Shown here: positions 56,705 to 64,000 of the stretch, piece after piece
Position numbering within the stretch: the stretch's first letter is position 1
How the letters are laid out: every line of letters starts with the position of its first letter
Assembly (NCBI GenBank): GCA_964019055.1
Contig: OZ025208.1
Span: forward strand, 11,901,597 to 11,965,596
Direction of reading: 5' to 3'
Length of the DNA stretch: 64,000 bases
DNA from: Anthopleura xanthogrammica
Lineage: Eukaryota; Cnidaria; Anthozoa; Actiniaria; Actiniidae
The notes under the pieces: generated by a model
What the model saw: only the letters and a program-made list of their open reading frames with translations
Told to the model about the DNA's origin: nothing
Databases searched by the model: none
Translations under genes and position numbers: made by a program

Positions 56705-59700
56705 ATGGCGAGACCAAAGAGTGTAACGGAAAGAGAACTAATCCAAGAACAGTTAAGCGAGGCCAAAAAGGCTCTAGCCAGACTGAGGCATATCACTGAC
56801 TCGCCTGTGAGAAACGGTGATATTGGTGCCGAATGGAAGGGCAATTCATCAGAAGATCCTAACACATCGGTAAACTCAAGCAACCACTTTTCAAACGGAG
56901 ATACAAGAAGCAGTTCGCGTTCAGACGACATAGCATCACGATCTGGGAGCAGGCAACAGCCATTACGGATTTCTACAGCAGCGAGAGATAATTTAGTTCA
57001 AGCACTAGGCTATCAAGTGTCGCAACTCGAGGATGATTTAAAGGCCTCGTTACTCTCTTATTTTGAGCAAGTTGAACGGCAGAAAGAGGATTTAATTAAT
57101 AGTTTTAATGTCATGCAACAACAATTGCTTCGACACCAACAAATCTGCCAAGAACAGACACAGGAAGCAGTAGCGAAGGATACAATTATACACGACTTAA
57201 AAAAATCGAAACGACAGCTTGAACAGGAGGTAGAGCGACTAAAAGCCGAAAATGAGAAATACGCATTGGAAAGCTCGAGTTTTTTGAACGGGCTCGATTC
57301 CTCGATGGACTCTTTATCGGACAGTTTAAACTTTGCTCCAAGTTCGCTAAACTCGGGATATTCTAGCGAAAAATCAGACGTTAGTGAGAAACTTCTGCGA
57401 GAAAATGCTCGCCTTCGAGGGCTCTTGAGACAGCAAGAGAATCTTGATTCATCGATGTTGGAAAGAAAGGTGGATTTGCAGCAGAAGCTGTGCCACTCAT
57501 ATGACAAGGATGTAGCGTCCAAGGATATGCTTATCAAACGATTAACAGCAGAAAATAAAGGCCTGCTAAGTGATATGCAGTCGATGCAAGATGAAGTATT
57601 ACGAGTAAATGCAAGTCGCTTTAATGCAGAGAAAGAAAAAACAAGGCTACAACAAGAGATTCAGTTCAAGGATGAACAATTCTTGTCCCTTCGAAAGAAA
57701 TTGGCTGAAACTTTGGAAGACAGGGATGAGTTGAAAAACTATGTAAGTCAAGTGAATCCAAGTGCTAACGACAGTGATGCCAGTTTTCCAAACTATGATG
57801 CAACAGAGATTGCTCAACTTCGACACAAGTGTGATACCTACAAAGATAAATTAGGCGATAAAGAAAAGTTTATTAATTCAATGAAGAAGGATAACCAAGA
57901 TATGGCAAAAACACTTGAAACGTTTAAGAAAGATCTAACTGCAGCAAAAAATGAGGCTCAACGAATGAAACGAGAAAATGAACGCTTGCAGAGGGAGAAT
58001 GCAGATAGAGATATTGATAGGCTTTCAACGGAAAGTACCACAAAGGCAAGCAATTCTACGATAGCTCGATTAAAGAATAAAATATCAGACTTGGAAGATG
58101 AAATAAGGAATCTACAACGTAAATGCCGAGATACAGAGCTGAGAGAGGCAGCGTTGAGTAAAGATGTGTTGGCAAACGTAGAAAAGCACACACATGCTGA
58201 ACAGGAACTTTATGCAACTAAAAAAGAACTCGCACAACTTCGTGGATTTTACGAATCAACCGAAAAGAGGAAAAAAGAGCTGCAAAATGAAGCCATTGCT
58301 GCAAGAGAGAAAATAATTCGGCTTGAGAAGGAGCTTCGGCATGCAAGAGACTCAAGGAACCTGGGAACTCCTACTGATTTGGAAGAGGTGGAAAGTGAGA
58401 ACAGAGAACTTAATGGTGAAGTATCACGACTAAATGATGCGTTGAGTTCAAGCAGGTCAGAACTGAATGAATTAGAAAATGCCATAGAAAGTTCGCGTGA
58501 ACAAATTTCCATTCAAAAAGTGAGATTAGATGGCAATGAAACCATGATTATGAGGAAGGATGAGCGAATCAAAGAACTTCAAGAAGAATTAGTAGAACTC
58601 CACAATCAAAATGATGCTCTTACGGATGAAATTCTACGGAAAAATCGAGAAATAGAAAGCATCAAGATGGGAAAGCTCCTGGCTGAACAAGAACGAGAAT
58701 TATTGAAAACTGGAAAACTGCCAATGAGAAGTTCAAATAAAGATACTACGTCATTCTCTTGCGTTGAACCATCTACACCAGACAGCGGTTTCTCTGAGAC
58801 GTATGGACAGACACGTGGGAGAGATATAGCAGGTAATAACAGAGATGCTGCAGAAGAATTACAAGAAGATGGCAGACCAAATGAAAGGTATAGAAATGAC
58901 AAGGATACAAGATTGCAGCAAAAGATGTCTGCATTAATGGAAGAAAACGCCAAGCTAAAAGAGCAAGAAGCTGAGATGACCGATATTGTAGGTGACATGG
59001 AGGGAAGACTAGCAGATTTGCGAGAAGAATGCCAACAGATGAAAGAAAGGGAAGCAACCTTGAACGAAGAGTTTGAAGGAAAAGAAAATGATTTGATGAA
59101 AGCCTTAGATGATGTCAGGCTTGAGGTATCTGATCTGCAGGATGAGAACTCGAAGTTGAAGGAAAAGAAGGAGTCTCTGGAGGAAGCGCTGAAAAGTGAG
59201 AAAGTTCAAGAACACAAGACTCCAAAACAAGAAGTTTTGTTACTTGACCAACTCGATGCTCTCGAATCAACGCCCATGATGGATCCGTGGGAGTTCGACT
59301 CACGAGCCAACGAGCCAGCAATTGACTTCTTGCAACAAGAGCAAGTTCAATCCTTGGAAGCAGGGGGAAATGGAGAGCTTCTAAATTTTAGTGAGGTTCC
59401 TGTAAGGACATCAGAATCAGAGCTGCAAAATGCACCCAATGATAACATCACGAACGGTGAGATAATGAAGGAAAATGAAGATTTAAAGAATGAGATTCAA
59501 AATTACCAGACTCAGCTTGAAGATCTAAGTAATGAAAACCAAGGATTGGAGGCTGAGTTGGAAAAAACTCGTAAGCTGGTGAAAGAGAAACAGAAGGAAT
59601 GCGAGGAAGCAAAGAGAAAGAGAGAAGAGATACAAAACAACCAACGTAAAGAGACTGCAGCTAAAGAAGCCAAGATCGGTGAGCTACAAAAAGAGTTAAA

Positions 59701-62700
59701 ATCCACGAATAAGACCAGCAATGATCTTAAGTCTCAAGTTGAAAAGCTAAAGGCAAATGCAGCAGAGAATGAAAACAAGTTCAAAAATGCTCAAGGAAAA
59801 TGCACTGAGTTAGAAACCAAAGGCACTGCTAGTAAAAAGAAACTCGAAGAGATGGTGGAGAAAGCAAAAGAGGACGAGGCTAATATCCTTGCTGAATTAG
59901 GGCAGGCGAAGACTAAGATAAAGTATTTGGAGAACGAGATAAAAGAATTTCAACATGAAGAAACGCAGTCAGGAGATGAACGCAGGGAGCTCCTAAGAGA
60001 AAAAAGAAACTTAGAGGAGCATATACAATCTCTTGACAAAGAGAAATCAAAATTGGAAAAGAAAATGAAAGAACTGCATAATGAAAAAGAAGAGAATTCG
60101 CAAAAATGGGAAGAGGCAAAGCGTAATCTAAAAGAAACAAAAAGTGAGCAGAGAAAACTCCAAGAAGAGAAAGAAGACTTGGAATTCGAAATGAGCGAAA
60201 TTTTGAAACAAAAAAATCGAGAAATCAAGAATCTTAGAGAAGATTTAGATAATTCTGAGCAAAAATGTGAAGATTTAAAGTCTTCTTGGAACAACTATGA
60301 AGTGATGAGTACAGACTTGAAAGGCGAGTTGCTGAAAGTCAAAGAAGAATGCATTGATTTGACAAATGAGAACGAAAAATTGTACGACTTTAAAAAAGAA
60401 CTGGTCAAAGACCTCGAAGCTAAAGAGAAAATAGTTGAACATTTGAAAAGTGAGAATGATGAACTTCAAAGTTTAATTAATAATAATGAAAAGGATGTGG
60501 AAAAGATGCGCGATAAAGTAAAAGAACTCCAAGAAGTGAATGAGGAACTGAAGGACGAGAGTGATGAACTGAGAAAAACAATTGATCAGTCAAACGAAGA
60601 ACAAAAAGAAGTCGATAAATTTGTAAATAAGCTGCAGGAAGAGAAAGAGACGGCTGAAAATCAGTGGCAAGAAGCACAAGAAAGCATTTCTGAATTGGAG
60701 AAAGCGTTTGAAATACACGACGCTGAAAATACACTCTTGAAAGAAAAACTCAACAAGGCAGATAAGAAGATATCAGAGCTGCAAAAACGAGAGGACAATG
60801 CACAGAACGAACTTATGGAAGCAGAGAAACGAGTAAAGGCTGCCGAAAGAAAGGTCAAAGAATTGAACAGCGCATTGCAGAAGAGCAAGGAAGATATAAA
60901 TTACTTGGAAAATAAACAAACAAAACAAGAAAACACGATTGCGACATTGGAGGAAGATCACTCCAAAGCTGAAGAACAACAAAAAGTACTTCAACGAAAA
61001 CTACTGGAAGCAACAAACCGACTAAGTGACTTGGAAACGCAAGATACAGAGAACTCGGAAAGACAGAAAAACAATGACAAGAGACTTGCAGATCTTAGGC
61101 ACTATAATGAAGAGTTAGAAGCCGAGAGAGATGATTTGGAATACAAAGTAAAGGATCTTCAAAAGAAGCTTGTTAAAGAAAAAAAGAGAGTGGATGCTTT
61201 AGAGGATGAGTTAGCAGCAAAGAAAATGGAAAGAGATGGTGCAAAACAAGAGTTGGGGATGCTAAAGAGTAGTCTGTCAGAGACAGAGTATGAACAAAAT
61301 GCTAACCTAAATGAAAAAGAAAAGCTCAAAAAGGACTTGCTTGAATCATCAAAGAAGATCATTGATCTGGAAGTGGAAATCGAGTCCCAAAAGGAACAGA
61401 TTGAAGAACTGGAAAAATTACTGGATCAAAAACGAGCCACGGTTCTTGACATGGAGGACAACTTGAAAGATTCAACAGAATCGCTTGCACGACTACAGAC
61501 CCAGAACGAGGAAGACGCAAGGATGCTGAAGAGTCTCAAAGAAGACAATGCAAACCTCGAAAAAATGCTAGAGAAGCAGAAACAGTTAAGTGAAGGATAT
61601 AAGAACAGTATGGCTCAGAAAGAAGCCGAGATAGCAAAGCTGACGTTCAATCGCGACGATGCTGAAGATGCCTTACAGCTGTTGAAGAAAGACTTGGCAA
61701 GGAGAGAAGGAGTCAATAAAGCTAACCGAGAAGAACTAGAAGAAGCAGAGAAACATCTAGAAAGCACTATGAAAAAGCTCCAAGAGACAAAGAATGCCCA
61801 CGACAAGGTGCTAAACGAGAATGAGAGGCTACAAAGAGATCTGGAAAATGCAAGAAAGAGGCTAGGAGACATGGAAGGGATGCCAATTGAGCCGAATTTA
61901 GTAAGTGTTCTGGAGATGGATCCATTATATTCAAGGAAAAGCAGCACTTCATCCATCGGACTGACATCAGCAGATGGGAGAATCAAAACACTAGATGATA
62001 AACTGACCAAAGCACAGACTAAAGTTACTGACTTGGAGAACGAGCTGTCAAAGGAAATCAGGCGACATGAGTATGACTGTATCAAAACCAGGCCATCCCT
62101 TCCATACTCAGGAAAGAGATCGGGATATTACGATGTCAGCGGGATGAACAACAAATACGGAACTAGGAGATCTGATTCAAGTGATTCTGAATTTAGTGGC
62201 AGCGTAGACGAAGTCTTTGGTAAAAACCGTGGGTCTTCTCGGAGGAGGTCCGTGGACTCGACCGAGGGGAGCTTGGACAGAGGAAGTGATTTTGACTCCA
62301 AAGGGAGCGAAAAGAATATAAAGGCAATGAGCTCAAACACTCCTCAGACTCCAACCTCTCCTGTATTCAGCTTTGATCTGCCGACGAACTCTAAAAACCA
62401 GAGGGTTGGAAACCTAGAGCCCACCCCGTCAAAACAGCCCAACGACAGCTTCTCGGAAACCTCTAGCAGAGACCATGAAGCCCATGAAGACGTTTCGTTT
62501 GACCACAGCATCGGTAACCTTAACGAGTTGATCTCAGAGTTCAATGAAGCAGAGAAACAGGACCCACTCCTGCAGAAATTCTTGCTCGATCAGTCCAGGC
62601 CTGAAGGTACAAGTTCGCCTCAACAAAACGACAGCTTTGATATGATACAACCAACATACACATCAAAAAGAAGCAACAACGATGGGTACTTATTTCAAGA

Positions 62701-64000
62701 GCCAAAAAATATTGACAAGTCCAGTGAATTCATAGCGCCACCGTCAGAACATCTACTAGATTTTAGCGCGTTGGAGACCGCGTCTGACGTAACGAGCGTT
62801 ACTGACGTCACAGCAATGTCTGAACCAATCCAAAGCCAGAACCAGTCCCTATTAGACTTTGATCCCTTCAGTAATAATAAAGAAAAGCAAACTAATAAGA
62901 ACGACGGAAAGGATACAAAAAGGAGTTCTGCAAACAATATTGGAAGGAATAGCTATGACTTTGTAAACGAAGAGCCAGGTGTATTTGACAGTAATTCACC
63001 TCGTGACGTCACTGATAACTATTCGACACCTTTTGACATTCCAAACTGGGATGAGGAGAGCAATTCAAGTTTCGAAGCTGAATGTGCGACGGAGTTGTTT
63101 GATGATACAGATGAAATGGATAAACCGGTTTTGATCTTGATCAACGATAAGAAATACAGCGACGATGGCAAGGAGAGTAAGGGAAAAGAAGTCCACCAGT
63201 TGGAGAAAGAATCGAAGAGTGTCCCTGTTACTGAGCACAAGGTTGAGCCAAAAGATGCATTCAAGAATAAATTTGGTTTTGATTTTAAAGAGAAAGACGA
63301 TTCCTCAATACCCGATTCTAAACGAGTCCCGGGAAAAGGCGACACAAAGGTGCCAGAGAAACGTTTTTCAGAAATTGAAGTCGATATTGCACTCGAGAAC
63401 AGTACCAGAGACTCGGAGGAATCCTCGGAGCCAACAGCTTTAGACAAGCCTTCACAAAAACAAGGGCGCTTTGTGAAAAATTTGGTACGTTTTACAGAAG
63501 AAAACGAGAAAAATCGCAGCTCTCCAGAAAAGCACAAACCCGAGAGCTACAAAAAAGCACAGCAAGTTGAACGCCATGAACAAGATATTACAAAGACAAC
63601 CGAACCAGAAAGGCCACAGGCTACCCAACAAGAAAGACCATACCAACAAATTGATCGGGACTCTGACGATGAAGAACCTGTTTCTAGAAGACCAAGCGAC
63701 ATTATAAAGCAACTTGAGCAGGCGTCGTTCAGTGTTGCAAAACCAGGTACGCGGCCGCCTCGACCCAAGCGAGCGCAAAATAAAAATGCGAATTCCAAGA
63801 GCGAGACTGGGAACAACGATGACGAGAACGATGCTACTACGAAGCCAGAGCCCAAACCTCGAAGAAGTCGAGGAATAAAGGATGAGGAACAAGGGCGTGG
63901 CAACGATGGGCGTGCCCAAGAACAGCGACCAGAACCAAAACAGAGAACTACACCACCAGAAGAAACACAAACTGAAGAAGATGATGAGGAAAACAGCGTG
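56705..64000 (+). CDS. Large coiled-coil protein with clathrin/AP2-type motifs, partial (at least 2432 aa)
   Basis: The ORF opens at the first ATG after an in-frame TAG (56669-56671) and runs 2432 codons to the window edge without a stop, so it is incomplete at its 3' end. Residues 1-100 are polar and serine-rich. Coiled coil runs from about 100 to 700, 740 to 850, and 920 to 1800, separated by serine-rich linkers (for example DSSMDSLSDSLNFAPSS near 200). From about 1800 on it is disordered, acidic and proline/serine-rich. Short motifs stand out: DPW at 860-862, LLNFS at 892, LLDFS at 2017, and LLDFDPF at 2049-2055. The last combines a clathrin box (LLDFD) with an AP2-appendage DPF motif. This suggests a vesicle-trafficking or tethering scaffold, but short motifs occur by chance. 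A centrosomal scaffold is the alternative. The family is not recognised. Neither a membrane segment nor an enzyme domain is visible. Confidence 0.82.
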   Translation, partial: MARPKSVTERELIQEQLSEAKKALARLRHITDSPVRNGDIGAEWKGNSSEDPNTSVNSSNHFSNGDTRSSSRSDDIASRSGSRQQPLRISTAARDNLVQALGYQVSQLEDDLKASLLSYFEQVERQKEDLINSFNVMQQQLLRHQQICQEQTQEAVAKDTIIHDLKKSKRQLEQEVERLKAENEKYALESSSFLNGLDSSMDSLSDSLNFAPSSLNSGYSSEKSDVSEKLLRENARLRGLLRQQENLDSSMLERKVDLQQKLCHSYDKDVASKDMLIKRLTAENKGLLSDMQSMQDEVLRVNASRFNAEKEKTRLQQEIQFKDEQFLSLRKKLAETLEDRDELKNYVSQVNPSANDSDASFPNYDATEIAQLRHKCDTYKDKLGDKEKFINSMKKDNQDMAKTLETFKKDLTAAKNEAQRMKRENERLQRENADRDIDRLSTESTTKASNSTIARLKNKISDLEDEIRNLQRKCRDTELREAALSKDVLANVEKHTHAEQELYATKKELAQLRGFYESTEKRKKELQNEAIAAREKIIRLEKELRHARDSRNLGTPTDLEEVESENRELNGEVSRLNDALSSSRSELNELENAIESSREQISIQKVRLDGNETMIMRKDERIKELQEELVELHNQNDALTDEILRKNREIESIKMGKLLAEQERELLKTGKLPMRSSNKDTTSFSCVEPSTPDSGFSETYGQTRGRDIAGNNRDAAEELQEDGRPNERYRNDKDTRLQQKMSALMEENAKLKEQEAEMTDIVGDMEGRLADLREECQQMKEREATLNEEFEGKENDLMKALDDVRLEVSDLQDENSKLKEKKESLEEALKSEKVQEHKTPKQEVLLLDQLDALESTPMMDPWEFDSRANEPAIDFLQQEQVQSLEAGGNGELLNFSEVPVRTSESELQNAPNDNITNGEIMKENEDLKNEIQNYQTQLEDLSNENQGLEAELEKTRKLVKEKQKECEEAKRKREEIQNNQRKETAAKEAKIGELQKELKSTNKTSNDLKSQVEKLKANAAENENKFKNAQGKCTELETKGTASKKKLEEMVEKAKEDEANILAELGQAKTKIKYLENEIKEFQHEETQSGDERRELLREKRNLEEHIQSLDKEKSKLEKKMKELHNEKEENSQKWEEAKRNLKETKSEQRKLQEEKEDLEFEMSEILKQKNREIKNLREDLDNSEQKCEDLKSSWNNYEVMSTDLKGELLKVKEECIDLTNENEKLYDFKKELVKDLEAKEKIVEHLKSENDELQSLINNNEKDVEKMRDKVKELQEVNEELKDESDELRKTIDQSNEEQKEVDKFVNKLQEEKETAENQWQEAQESISELEKAFEIHDAENTLLKEKLNKADKKISELQKREDNAQNELMEAEKRVKAAERKVKELNSALQKSKEDINYLENKQTKQENTIATLEEDHSKAEEQQKVLQRKLLEATNRLSDLETQDTENSERQKNNDKRLADLRHYNEELEAERDDLEYKVKDLQKKLVKEKKRVDALEDELAAKKMERDGAKQELGMLKSSLSETEYEQNANLNEKEKLKKDLLESSKKIIDLEVEIESQKEQIEELEKLLDQKRATVLDMEDNLKDSTESLARLQTQNEEDARMLKSLKEDNANLEKMLEKQKQLSEGYKNSMAQKEAEIAKLTFNRDDAEDALQLLKKDLARREGVNKANREELEEAEKHLESTMKKLQETKNAHDKVLNENERLQRDLENARKRLGDMEGMPIEPNLVSVLEMDPLYSRKSSTSSIGLTSADGRIKTLDDKLTKAQTKVTDLENELSKEIRRHEYDCIKTRPSLPYSGKRSGYYDVSGMNNKYGTRRSDSSDSEFSGSVDEVFGKNRGSSRRRSVDSTEGSLDRGSDFDSKGSEKNIKAMSSNTPQTPTSPVFSFDLPTNSKNQRVGNLEPTPSKQPNDSFSETSSRDHEAHEDVSFDHSIGNLNELISEFNEAEKQDPLLQKFLLDQSRPEGTSSPQQNDSFDMIQPTYTSKRSNNDGYLFQEPKNIDKSSEFIAPPSEHLLDFSALETASDVTSVTDVTAMSEPIQSQNQSLLDFDPFSNNKEKQTNKNDGKDTKRSSANNIGRNSYDFVNEEPGVFDSNSPRDVTDNYSTPFDIPNWDEESNSSFEAECATELFDDTDEMDKPVLILINDKKYSDDGKESKGKEVHQLEKESKSVPVTEHKVEPKDAFKNKFGFDFKEKDDSSIPDSKRVPGKGDTKVPEKRFSEIEVDIALENSTRDSEESSEPTALDKPSQKQGRFVKNLVRFTEENEKNRSSPEKHKPESYKKAQQVERHEQDITKTTEPERPQATQQERPYQQIDRDSDDEEPVSRRPSDIIKQLEQASFSVAKPGTRPPRPKRAQNKNANSKSETGNNDDENDATTKPEPKPRRSRGIKDEEQGRGNDGRAQEQRPEPKQRTTPPEETQTEEDDEENSV

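Overview
This is eukaryotic, AT-rich animal DNA. It contains NACHT-LRR (NOD-like receptor) genes with near-identical 29-residue leucine-rich repeats, very long coiled-coil proteins encoded in single exons, decayed LINE ends, MITE-like inverted repeats and many microsatellites. The LRR style (ITDxGVLHLSDAL...ENC) and the expanded tandem NLR family suggest a non-bilaterian metazoan, most likely a cnidarian. This is inference from remembered family patterns, not a database match.

Layout, all genes on the + strand. (1) 272-1657: a 461-residue coiled-coil protein. (2) 2209-27322: a tandem array of four segmental units, each carrying one intronless NLR gene (ATG starts at 3578, 9984, 16666 and 23348). 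The middle spacing is exactly 6682 bp and units 2 and 3 are almost identical. Each NLR starts with a four-transmembrane domain having two cysteines in each extracellular loop, whose second loop and fourth helix look connexin-like. A NACHT ATPase and 12-16 LRRs follow. Copy 1 lacks the roughly 800-bp block that supplies a TATA promoter to copies 2-4. All four start codons sit directly behind a 15-bp hairpin. (3) 27323-38116: a gene-poor stretch with a MITE-like element, a LINE 3' end, microsatellites, a palindromic YY1/CRE-type cluster, and a candidate promoter plus small exon near 32.7-33.1 kb. (4) 38117-51883: one uninterrupted 4588-codon coiled-coil ORF with a duplicated 54-residue tail module. 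(5) 51884-56704: 3' flank and spacer with short tandem repeats, a 53-bp inverted repeat and promoter-type motifs. (6) 56705 to beyond 64000: a third coiled-coil ORF, at least 2432 codons, still open at the window edge, with clathrin-box and AP2-type short motifs.

How the parts may work together: the NLR array looks like a rapidly evolving innate-immune or self-surveillance locus. LRR number and the exposed beta-strand residues vary between otherwise near-identical copies, and sequence has moved between copies. If the N-terminal domain is a large-pore channel subunit, these proteins would join a membrane channel to a NACHT-LRR sensor in one chain. That is the most interesting hypothesis here. 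The three coiled-coil genes are structurally unlike the NLRs. RFX/X-box-like motifs near all three suggest a shared ciliary or centrosomal theme, but this is weak evidence.
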